Source: Vicia villosa (Eukaryota; Streptophyta; Magnoliopsida; Fabales; Fabaceae). From it: 64,000 nucleotides of DNA. Under the pieces are notes generated by a model. The model did not search any database, had not been told where the DNA came from, and saw nothing but the letters and a program-made list of their open reading frames with translations. Numbering within the stretch: the first letter of the stretch is position 1; every line of letters starts with the position of its first letter. The position numbers were made by a program, and so were the translations under genes. Shown here one piece after another: positions 54,347 through 64,000 of the stretch. Where the stretch lies: assembly GCF_029867415.1 (NCBI RefSeq), contig NC_081183.1:39328655-39392654 (forward strand), read 5' to 3'.

Positions 54347-54446
54347 NNNNNNNNNNNNNNNNNNNNNNNNNNNNNNNNNNNNNNNNNNNNNNNNNNNNNN
54401 NNNNNNNNNNNNNNNNNNNNNNNNNNNNNNNNNNNNNNNNNNNNNN
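54347..54446. other. Assembly gap (100 N)
   Basis: Exactly 100 N, the usual placeholder for a scaffold gap of unknown size. It lies about 230 bp inside the second Ogre-like element, so most of that element's internal region may be missing from the assembly. Confidence 0.95.
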
Positions 54447-54678
54447 TATCGCACTAACGATGACTACCAGATCAACCGTATCGGTACATGCCGTACAGTT
54501 TCCTTGGTCTAATGTCATATACTTAAGGTATCTCGAGATTCGGGTTAGAATCTTTCACACAAGCAAAATACCCAAGCAAACCTTTGAAAGATAAAGCAAT
54601 CAAATCAATCAATTGAAAACATCGACCTATTCTCTTAAGGTAACCCCTTTTGAAAACATTTTGTTTTTTGAAAGTATC

Positions 54679-54696
54679 TCCCCAGCAGAGTCGCCA
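54679..54696 (-). promoter_or_regulatory. Ogre-like primer-binding site, tRNA-Arg type
   Basis: The minus strand reads TGGCGACTCTGCTGGGGA, four bases after the LTR end. It is the canonical Ogre primer site complementary to the tRNA-Arg 3' end. Confidence 0.92.
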
Positions 54697-57600
54697 GTTC
54701 TGTGGACCTCCGATTTTTTTTAATACCGGGCCATACCTCTGATCTGTAGAGATACGTGAACTGACTCCTTTTTGTGTCGCTTAATGCTTTCGCATTTTTG
54801 AAAAATTCACAGAGTCGCCACCGACCTTTTATTTTATCCAATTAAGGAAAGGTTTATAAAAGACACAGAAAAAAGACCTTTAAGAAATTCTGGGTAAGGG
54901 GGTAGGTTATACAAAGGGAAGGTGTTAGCACCCTTTGTATCCATGGTTATCCATGGGCTCTTAAGTTTGCTTAGCTCACTTGTTTTTCGATCACTTTTCA
55001 ATTGCTCTGAAATTGCTCATATGTGGTTTCAAATACCTTTGTAAATTGAATTTTGTAATGATCCGTGTGTGGATGTATACAAAATGCTTGTTTATCTTTC
55101 GAAAGATGTTTTGAAAAGAACGTTAACTTTGTAATAATCCGTGTTTGGATGTATACAAAGTATTGTCTTTTTTGAAAGTTTTGAAAAATCAACAGTGTAT
55201 GAGAATTTTGTTTGTTTTGATTTGAGCAAGCAAACTAGGAGGTCTACCCTGAGTTGTAAGGTCTTTATCCTATTTCCTTTAAAAATCTATCCTTTCACCG
55301 GATATAAAAGCAAGGTTCGATTTTGTACTCGAAACAGTAAAATTTGACTTTGATTTTGAAAAGAATGAGGAGGGATTACCTTAAGAGGTGCAAGTGTGAT
55401 TGTGATTGGATTCAGATATTTATCTTTGAAGTTAGTGATCTAACGGTTCAATTTTATCTTTGACATACACGCAGTTTATATTTGCTGGAAATTAAAGTGC
55501 GGAAATGTAAAGTGCGGAAAGTAAATCTACGCTATTACATCGGTTGTGCAGGAAATGTAAACTAGCCTATTTACATGAATTTGACATCCTATACATTTAT
55601 CTAGGAATTTAAATTGCAAGAAAAATAAAAGGCATGTTTTTGGATTTTTTATGATTGGTTTTAATTATAATTAATGCATGATTAATTAAATTAAAATGAA
55701 GAAAAAAGATGGAAATATATTTAAACCTAGAAATTAAGTTTGAAATATGTACAAAATATTTGTTAATTAATTTTAAAACAAAACTAATTTTTTTGGAATT
55801 TTTGGAAATTGATTTGAAATTGATTTAAGTTAATTAAAACATAATTATGCAAATAATTATACAAATAATTAAAACTTAAAAAGAAAATTATTCAAAATAT
55901 GTACAAAATTAGTTTATAATGTATAAACAATATTTAACACAAAGAACAATTTTTTTTAGGATTTTTTGATTGGTTAGAATAATTAAAAAGAAAATATATA
56001 AATATATACTAATTAATTATGCAAAATATTGAAATTTTGAAGAAAAATAAAATATTTTTATTTCAGAAAATAATATATTATTTTAGAAGTCTAAAAATAT
56101 TTTTTGTGTATTTTTTGGATTTTTAAACTATTTTTAATTAATTTATCAAAGAAATTAAAATAAAATAGAAGATAAAAAAGGATACTTATCCAGTGTGGAA
56201 TTTGAATGAAGGTTCATGGTGTGGTTGCATGTCTGGTGCGTTGGATTGAGTTGGCGAGATTGATCAAGTGGTTCAGATCTGAAGGCACATGATATGATGA
56301 TGAGTAGTATACACTGAATTCAAGGAGAATTCAAAGTTTCTGTCTGGGGCCCACGCTGGTTTGACCAGCGAATGAGAGCCAAGGAAGAGGCCACGCAGGC
56401 GCGCTGAAAAGTCAACATTGGAGCTGACGAACCACGCTTGGACGCGTGGTCGTCTTCAACCTCCAGAGGTGGGATTTTTAGACTCAAATAGCGGGGGTTT
56501 TTAACCTCCCCTATTTGGACGTTAAAACATACAGTTTTTTAGCAACTGATGAACCTGCAAAAAAAATACGTGTTAGCAATGAAAGATAGCAACCCAGATC
56601 CACTAAACATGATGCCCTGAGTTCATTGGTGGTGTTAGTTTTGCAATTTGAGGCCTGTAGCCATGGGTTCGAAGAGATTCAAGCAAGAACACTCATATGT
56701 ATGTATCAATGGTATATGGCTATCCTCACGTGGGAATTCTAATGTTAAGGCCCAGATCACTCATATAAGACCTCATGAGCATATTAGAATGGTTAGTTTG
56801 CATTGAAATTAATTGCATGTAGGAAAACGAAAATAAAGTTCATATGTACATGAAGAACATTATATTCTTTATATGACTCTCATGGGCCTGTGTTAAGCGT
56901 TCAATCTTACTCTATGATGTTGGAGAAGATGATTAAAAAGCTTGGTTTGTATTAATATTGATTGGAGAATTGAATTTGAAATTTACAAAGTGTATGTATT
57001 TTTTTGGAGAATTTTATGATAAAGATGGCCAAGCTCTTCTTCTATTTCGTCCCCCTTTTTTTTGCTCCTTTGTTGCTGAAGTATGATAGCTCATTTATAG
57101 CCCAAAGTTGCTTGGAACTCAAGCTAAGAAGCTTTGTTGCCTTTGTTGAAAGTTTGGTTCTTTAATATTAAAAAACCTTGAATTTTTGACCAACTTTGAC
57201 TCCATTCAATGCTCTTGCCTTGGACACCAATCTTCTGCAGAAAATTGAAGACTTTGGAGGTGAGTCATGCTTAGAGATCAAGCTACTAATTATCCTTGCA
57301 ATTTTCCTTTAATTTTAATCTTAAAATAAGATAAAATTATGTCAAAAAATGGATAATATAGAAGTGGGGTTTGTCTTGGTCGTGGGAGGCCCATAGTAAC
57401 ATGGCAAAGATGTTTGGACCATAAAAACTTGGCATCTTTTGGAAAAAAAACATTTTTGAGCAATGTTGATTTCATGCATTTTCCCAAAATTTAGCCAACT
57501 TCAACAAGGTGTAAATCCCTCAATTTTTGTCATATGAAGGAGATCTTGCACTTTTTGGAAACCTCAAAGAGTCCTCTAACCAATGTCTTTGGTCTCATAT

Positions 57601-58719
57601 CAAAATGATTTTTGGTTCTCCTTGTGTGTCCTTTTGAAAAAAGTGTCTTTTTGTTGATTTTGAAAATGACCTGCAATGTCTTTGGCCATATTTTTCAAAT
57701 GGTGAATCCAATGACCATGGGATCAATGGCATTTGAAAGATAATTGAATTTCCTTCCCAATGAGCTTTGGTTGGCATTTTTTGGATGAAGGATGAGAGAG
57801 TTATGATCAGTCAAAGTTGAGTTGACTTTTCAGGCAAAAACCCTAATTTTGAATCTTAGGGTTTTGTTGATTTTTGATCTTTCCTTGATGAATTGTGATC
57901 ATCCAATGATCAAATGTTGAATCCTTTGACAAAATATGGACTTTGACAAAAAATTTCATTTTTGACTGTCTGTTGACTTTTTTGGTCAAACGGGTCGTCT
58001 GTTGACTGTTTGAGCTGCTGACGGTGCGTCTGAGTGAATTGAAGTTTGAAAATTTGTATGATGGTACTTTGAGATATATGGATGTGTATGAAATCCATTT
58101 GAGCTCTCAAAAACTTGTTGCTCCTGTAAAAACAAGAAAAACCCTGATTAGGGACTGTTTGTGTAGGAGACAGTTAAGCGTACCTGATTTTTGTGCAGTG
58201 CTGAGTTTCTGCTAATCGCGTGATATTCAGAAGACTTCTAACACAAAAATCTTGGAAATTTGAATTGTGAAAGATTGATTTGATTGATGATACAAAACAC
58301 CGTGAATTGTACTGCCAGCAGTTTGGCTGTCGACTGACTGTTCAGGTATTGATGTAGCAGTTAGAGTGAAAAATCAACAGTCAAAGTTAATTTTCTTTTT
58401 TTGTTGTTTTTTTTGTTTTTGTTTTATGTGAAAAAAATGAAAGTTTATTTACATGACTTGTTAGAAAAACATAGACATAATAAATAACTAATATTTACGG
58501 TATGCGGGCAAAATTACCGATAATAACCCTGAAAATCATTTAATGCACAGAAATAGGAATATTTGACTGGCAGAAAACACACAAAATATTATCTTAGTAA
58601 TTAAGCAATATTATGACAAATAGCACAACATTTAATACTGACAGTACAAATATTACATACTATATTGAACAGTACGACGAATGAACGGTACATTTAAGAA
58701 ATAAGAAATACGGCAAATT

Positions 58720-58887
58720 TTAAGAATGACGATTAATGACCCATGCTATGAACAATAACATGTAGATGATTGGGAGCATAGCCATTGCAAGTCCACACTC
58801 CTCAGGACTATGCAGGCAGAAGAAAGTCATGATCACCGTAGCAATGGTGATGACTGTAAGAAGTAGTGTCTCTATCCATTTTGCCAT
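58720..58887 (-). CDS. 55-residue putative membrane peptide in the Ogre-like LTR
   Basis: The frame runs from ATG 58887 to TAA 58720. It starts MAKWIETLLLTVITIATVIM and ends LLFIAWVINRHS. Two hydrophobic segments (about residues 5-25 and 33-51) are separated by a short polar turn with His, Pro and Glu-Glu-Cys, so a two-helix hairpin in a membrane is likely. The ATG is the first one after the TATA box (58981-58988), about 95 bases downstream, in a favourable context (AAGAATGG). It would therefore be the first frame on an LTR-driven transcript. No such peptide is found at the equivalent place in the first Ogre LTR, where the first ATG opens two codons. No known family is recognised, and chance is not excluded at this length. 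Confidence 0.5.
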   Translation of the reverse strand: MAKWIETLLLTVITIATVIMTFFCLHSPEECGLAMAMLPIIYMLLFIAWVINRHS

Positions 58888-58980
58888 TCTTGTTAGGGAA
58901 GAAAAGGAGATGGATATGAGATAGGAATTTGAAAGATGAGTTAGAATTTGATGTGAGATTTTATGGAAGAAAATGAGAGG

Positions 58981-58988
58981 TATTTATA
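58981..58988 (-). promoter_or_regulatory. TATA box of the Ogre-like LTR
   Basis: The minus strand reads TATAAATA within CTATAAATACC, followed by a CT-rich leader and the ATG of the 55-codon ORF. This matches a plant core promoter. Confidence 0.65.
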
Positions 58989-59503
58989 GAATGGAAAGAA
59001 GGATAGAGACGTTGGGGAATAGCGTGATTCCGTACAAAAGGAAAATTTGAGTGGAAGTAAGATTTGAAAGAAAGTGTATGATAGTGTTGGAAAAAGGAGA
59101 GATTTGATTTTTGAAAAAGAGATTTGAAAAGATTTTTGCAAATAATGGAATATAGTACAAAAATTAGTGGGAAACAAAAGATAATAATAATCTACTTGTT
59201 ACCAGTACAGTCTGAGTTTCCTGATTCTGCGCCTGCAAAAAGATTTAACTCTGTACCAATTGTGTCAGTACTATTTATCTGTAAATAAATAAATAGCATG
59301 TGTGAAGTAATAAACAGTATTTGGTGTTTGCGTAAGAATAAATTCAACTGCAAGCCAAATTACTGTATAAGAAAAATTCTAAAAACTAAGTATTTCATAT
59401 ATCAGGATATTTGTTGAAATAAAAATCCATGATTATATGAGACTCTTAATTTTCAGATTGGAGTTTTCTTGAAAAATATGTGGGCAAATTTTGGGGTATA
59501 ACA

Positions 59504-59900
59504 CATATAAGTGGACGAAATTTTATCGAGAATGGTGACTTAAAAGAGAATTATCAGAGTTGATCAGCGGAAACCTTAGGTGACACTGTTGTTGTAAGGC
59601 TTGAGGGAGTAAGAAACTATATGCCAGAAGTCGGTAAAGATGAGTTATCTTGATATTTGGATTGATGGACTGTTGGAATAAGTGTGATGTGCCAAAATAC
59701 TGCATTGAGTCGTTGATTATTACAAAACTGGTAAGAACTGTAATGTGTTAGTGTTCATGAGAATCGTTGTTGTGACGAAGAGGTAGTGATCGAAGTGTTA
59801 CCAAGCGCGATTTGGAGATTGGAGATTTGGATACGAGGTTTGTGTTTAGATGGTGTTGAGCGAATTTTCGAGGACGAAAATATTCTAAGTGGGGGAGAGT
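59504..59900 (+). mobile_element. Gypsy 3' internal end with polypurine tract
   Basis: The segment ends TTTTCGAGGACGAAAATATT and AAGTGGGGGAGAGT immediately before an LTR start. The phrase TTTCGAGGACGAAA and a GGGGGAG tract just before TGTAACACCCC are typical of plant chromovirus-type gypsy 3' ends. Upstream coding sequence is not recognisable; the left edge is cut by the reverse Ogre-like LTR. Confidence 0.78.
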
Positions 59901-62900
59901 TGTAACACCCCAAAATTTAATTAAATTGGTTAATTAAATTATTGAAGGATTTAAATATTTGATTTAGTCGAATTTGGATTGTCAGTGTTATTTAAGGGCG
60001 TATTTGGAATTATATAAATTGAAGTCGGATAGTCGGAAAATAGTATTAAGAATAATATTATTTATAAGTCGGAATTATTATATTGAAGGAATTATTATTA
60101 TAAGTGATATAATTAATTATTTGAGTTATATCTCTTATTGGGCCTAAATTGATTTTGGAGGATATTAAATAAAGAGAGGATTTAAACACTAAGCCCAATT
60201 GGTTTTATATTAGGGTTTTAGAGATGAGAAAGAGTTGTGTTGTCATTTTGGGAGAAAACAAGATTTGAAGAGAAAGAGGCAAGACTATGGAGAAGAAGAA
60301 GGGACTTGAAGATTTTTCATCCATGGTGTCAATTAAAGATGCAATTAGAGACCCATTGAGTGCTTCCATTGAATAAGGTAAGGGTGGGGTTCTCTTCCTA
60401 TAATGGGGCTTATGAAACTTTGTATGTGGGGAGTTGGGTATGTAAATTTATTGCATTATCTTGTGTAATTGTTGCTGGAAAAACTGAAACTTATACCATG
60501 AGTAATATGAAGTTAAGATGCTGCCTTTCTTTAATTGATTTGATATTGTTGTTGTTTGATTTAATTAATTTAAGGAAAACGTACTGTGCTGGAACTGTTA
60601 TTAATGTCCGCTGTGTGTATCACTGGCTGTATGAAAACATGAATTTGGAATGTGTAGCAAAACAAATAAGAGGGTGTGGTGCTTCGGCATTCATGTGGAG
60701 ATGATGGCGGCACTTCTTAGCCTGCGATAGTCAACATGTGGCCTTAACTTATATTTCATTCTGTTTGCTTTTGTATACTATTATTTTAAGAAATATATGA
60801 TAATAAACCATATTATGAAATAAAATGTGATTGTAATATAATAACGAAACAGTATAATGAATACAAACAAAATGAAATTATGAACAGTAGGAATTGTAGA
60901 ATCTAAGTTTTCTAAAATGTCCCCTTTGATTGAAATAGCCGAATTAAGCGGTATATTAGTTGTCTGGAATTTTAGTAGATTAACATGGTAGTGTTATTTT
61001 GTTGAAATTGTGATATTTTACGAATCGACTGAAATTGTGTTTGGTTTAAATATTCTTTATAAATAAATTATAATAATTTAATAGAATTGTCAATAGAGTT
61101 GTTAGAGTCGACAATAAGTTGTCAGAGTTGTTTTGAATTATTAAAAGTCATATTTTTATTTGTTTTGAGTAATTCTGACATGTTTAGAGTTGTCAGTGTA
61201 TAACGTCGGTGTTTGTTTTTTTATTGGAACTTTAACAGTTCATATCTTTTGAACCGTAACTCCGTTTGAGTCTCCGTTCGAGGCGTTAGAAAGCTAGCGT
61301 GATATTCTTTTCAATAAAAATGGTCTTGAACAATAGAATGCTAGAAATTGGAAATGGAGTAGAAGTAGAAGTTAATTAAATTAATATAGTGTGATTATTA
61401 ATTGGTTGATTAAATTAATAGTTGAATCAATTTCAATGTGTTTAATTGATTAGAATACAATTTGGAATTAGATCAACTATTTGGTTTGTCGGTAAATTAC
61501 GATATTTTGAGAATTTACCCGTAATTGTGTTTTGACTTGGATATGTATGTTGAGAAATATATATTATTATGTCAATGATGTTGTTTTGATATTGATTCTC
61601 TGTGGGTAGTTGGATAGCATTAATTTTAATGATTAATTGCTTGATTTTAAATGTGTATGTTCATATATCATTGGCAAAATGAGAATTAATATGAGATAGT
61701 ATGGTTACTAGTGTTAATTGGATTTTGTGAATCGTAATTGATTAATTGACCTTTTATACGTGAATGATATGTATGTGTTATGAATGTTGTGTACAATTGG
61801 TGGATAATTCATCGAGTTGAATTATTGTGATATGCTAAATATTAAGATGGTAGAGATGATCTTAATTGCATATGTTTGATTAACATTGTACATACATTCA
61901 TATCATGGATGCCTTGAAACAAAGGTGGTTTGCTTTGAAACATAAGCGAGGCTTGGATTCTAGAGTGAATCGGAAAGCGGTAAACTATATGTTTACATTT
62001 GGTGGCTTTGATCTTGTCCGGATCTGAAGCGTGGCTAGATTCTATATGAATCGGAAGCGGTGGAACTTTGGGTCCACATTGGGTACCACATGCATAGAGT
62101 CACATGTCTTGCATTGAGTCACATTGAGGTTAAGTGATGTTTGAATATATTCATTTATGTGATTGTCATGTGTACATGAGATGTGATAATTGAAATTGGT
62201 GATGTTTTGATATATAATTGGTTAAACGTGTGAATATGTGATAATGATGGATTGTGTATATATTTGGGATAATAGTATTGAATCTTTTGAGTATTATACT
62301 ATTGAATTTTGTGCTTACTTGAATATGTGAAATTTATTAGATGATACTATTTACATGATTATGACTTGTTGTGTGATGAAAAGTATGTGAGATTAATGAA
62401 CTGTAGAAGTATGATGTGTATAGTAGCTATTGATACTTGTGATGTGATGATTTTATATGTCTGAATCCTAGCATGCAATTTATCATATGCCCACTTATAT
62501 GATTTGATATCTCACCCTTTTTTCTTGTTTCGCCGTTGCCTTTATATTGGCAACGTGCAGGTATTCAAGTATGAAGATTTAGTTGCCGTTACTCGAGTCG
62601 GTTGTCGCTCTGATACGTAGCACTCTGGGGGGAAACGATTTATACTATTATTGATGTTGCTATCTAATTGTTTAATTTTGGTTGGACAAAATGTTAAGTT
62701 AACTGAAGATATTTTATTGAATACATTCTTAAGTGATTCCGCTGTGTTTTAATAAAATAAGTTATTCTATTTCAAATGTGCTATGTATCCGTTTTATGCG
62801 ACGAGGTGATTTGTTTTGTTTTGATTATGTGACGCCTCATTTGTTTATTGAGAAATTTTGAAAAACTCTGATTTATATATATTTGCCGGGTAGAAATGGG

Positions 62901-62908
62901 GTGTTACA
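59901..62908 (+). mobile_element. Ty3/gypsy LTR, 3.0 kb
   Basis: From TGTAACACCCC to GGGGTGTTACA, 3008 bp. It is related to the LTR at 1-1762 through shared words near the 3' end. A purine-rich stretch (60230-60310) precedes AAG/GTAAGG at 60378, and GCAACGTGCAG ends at 62560 in a T-rich context, giving an intron-like segment of about 2.18 kb. A polypurine tract lies on its left and a PBS on its right, so it acts as both a 3' and a 5' LTR. The 114-codon ORF at 60360-60704 falls within the intron-like part and looks like chance. Confidence 0.88.
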
Positions 62909-62912
62909 ATAG

Positions 62913-62924
62913 TGGTATCAGAGC
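62913..62924 (+). promoter_or_regulatory. Primer-binding site, initiator-Met tRNA
   Basis: TGGTATCAGAGC lies four bases after the LTR end, identical to the site at 3781-3792. Confidence 0.92.
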
Positions 62925-64000
62925 AGGTCGGTCCGTCCGGCCAAGTTGTCGAGTCAGTTGAGTGGTGTGACAGTTGAATGCTGTCAGTGTTTTATTCCTT
63001 AGTACGCGACATGTGTGTGAAACACTGTCAGTACTTGTTTTCTTTGTTGTAGGGATTGGTTTGATTACAAGTGGGGGAGAAGTTTTACTTCTTGAAGATG
63101 TTTCTGTTGTAAGGGTCGGTCAAGTATGCTGAGGCGATGTTCAGCACGGTTGAGGACTGAGAACTTGTCGGTGTGTTTAACCTTTGCGTCTGATGCCGGT
63201 GTTTGACAAGTGTTAAAGTGATAAAGTTGCGGTAGACTTTATGTTAGACTCGCATAAGTGACTAATGGACGTAGTCGATGTGTGAAGTGTTGTGAATCGC
63301 AAATCCGAGTTGGAACTCGAGAATGCGCGTAGCTTGAGTTTCGGATATCTGATTTGAACTCTGTTTGAAGCATCAGAAAGATAACGAGATGAAGTGTATT
63401 ATAAGAATGATTTCCGCAACCGTAATAGAGTTGATTTTGACGTGATGATGTTGGGATGGAGTGTAGTTTGTCGTCGAAGTTATTTGAGGAGTTTGGGAGA
63501 TAACATAAAAATTGTCGATGCTTGACGTTGATGTTTACAATTCGAATAACGTTAGAGATTTGTATCTTGGGTTTCGAGTATCAGTTGGACGTACCGTTTG
63601 AGCCTACGAAGAGGTGAAGTTGTATTCTACCTTATGGAAATGTGTAATCCTATTGAATAAGAATGGTTATAACCGCAAATGTCTGAAGCGAAGTTAAGCA
63701 GAACTTGTTGTTGATGATTAAGATGAGAGAACGAGATGTTCGGTATTACAGATGATTTGAGTACTGATGACTTTTAAGGAAGAGTGAAGTAGTAGTGAAG
63801 AAAAATTCAGACTTAGGGATGATAGAAGTCGTATTTGGGATGCCAAAAGTGGCGGTGTGTATAAAAGGACTGTATGGAATTTCTATCGCCAGTTTATCGT
63901 GAGGATGACTTCGGTTCAGAAAAAAAAATTGTGTGATGCTAAGTGATTATGAATTAGACTTTTTATTATGTTTGGACGTCGGTGTCTCATTGACAAGATC
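62925..64000 (+). mobile_element. Gypsy leader region downstream of PBS
   Basis: About 1.1 kb follows the PBS up to the window edge. No gag start or zinc knuckle is recognisable in any frame, unlike the element at 1892, where gag begins within 200 bases. It is either a long untranslated leader, a decayed region, or a non-autonomous derivative. The continuation lies outside the window. Confidence 0.6.

Larger units (their letters stand above)
54447..59503 (-). mobile_element. Second Ogre-like element (reverse): 5' LTR, PBS and start of internal region
   Basis: On the minus strand the LTR runs from TGTTATACCCCAAAATTTGC (59503) to TCCACA (54701), 4803 bp. A perfect 18-base tRNA-Arg-type PBS follows, then about 230 bp of leader before the gap. 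The LTR end contains GGGTGCTAACACCTTCCC (about 54935) and a GTGGCGACTCTGTGAATTTT stretch, both shared with the first Ogre LTR. The two LTRs are otherwise too diverged to be one family. Confidence 0.88.
54701..59503 (-). mobile_element. Ogre-like 5' LTR
   Basis: TG...CA ends, 4803 bp. The minus-strand TATA box is at 58981-58988 and a 55-codon ORF follows it. The rest is AT-rich with several simple A- or T-runs. Minus-strand words shared with the first Ogre LTR near the 3' end support a Tat/Ogre assignment. The right end abuts gypsy 3' sequence at 59504; the target duplication cannot be checked because the other end is lost. Confidence 0.85.

Noticed and set aside
54330..54518. ORF spanning the N run
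   Set aside because: An artefact of translating N.
60360..60704. 114-codon ORF in the 3-kb gypsy LTR
   Set aside because: It crosses the donor-like site, has no counterpart in the related LTR at 1-1762 and no recognisable domain.

Overview
The window is a dense nest of plant transposable elements with no recognisable host gene. Ogre-type Ty3/gypsy elements with a tRNA-Arg-like primer site, Athila-type and chromovirus-type Ty3/gypsy elements, an L1-type LINE, a tRNA-derived SINE, MITEs and a probable Helitron all point to a large, repeat-rich plant genome. The size and layout of the Ogre fit a legume, most likely of the pea/vetch tribe; that is inference. A 100-base N run (54347-54446) shows that this is a scaffolded assembly.

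Layout. 1-1762: end of a Ty3/gypsy LTR that sits in a Ty1/copia fragment (1763-1891). 1892-8123: a chromovirus-type gypsy element (LTR, PBS, decayed gag-pol), cut off by a reverse-oriented Athila-type LTR (8124-9641) and its 3' noncoding region. 10377-28132: a decayed Ogre (5' LTR, ORF1 interrupted by a hAT-type MITE, gag-protease, intron, pol, long 3' UTR, start of the 3' LTR). At 28132/28133 the sequence jumps back to the gypsy/Athila sequence already seen near 7602, then reaches a second Ogre LTR (31508-35387). This one is a solo LTR with a perfect 5-bp target duplication inside an Athila ORF. The rest of the Athila element runs on the minus strand to about 43521. 43522-45860 is AT-rich and holds a SINE and a MITE. 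45878-50233 is a LINE with a 17-bp target duplication that lacks its endonuclease. 50620-54167 is a probable non-autonomous Helitron. After the gap comes the 5' LTR and PBS of a second, reverse-oriented Ogre-like element (54447-59503), then a gypsy 3' end, a 3-kb LTR and its PBS (59504-64000).

History read from the sequence. Athila inserted into gypsy and Ogre inserted into Athila. A segment of about 21 kb was then duplicated in tandem through an illegitimate junction. The second Ogre copy later collapsed to a solo LTR, and the first copy lost 745 bp. Many inactivating changes are C:G to T:A transitions, as expected for methylated, silent repeats; Ogre gag-pro-pol has eight stops but no frameshift.

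Points most worth a second look are the duplication junction with its solo LTR, an intron-like structure shared by three gypsy LTRs, splice acceptors just upstream of the Ogre ORFs, a 55-residue two-helix membrane peptide as the first reading frame of an Ogre-like LTR transcript, PBS-like sequence buried inside Ogre LTRs, and two tandem ORF1-like genes each followed by a PPT-like motif in the Athila element. Boundaries and domain calls were read by eye, without alignment or database search.
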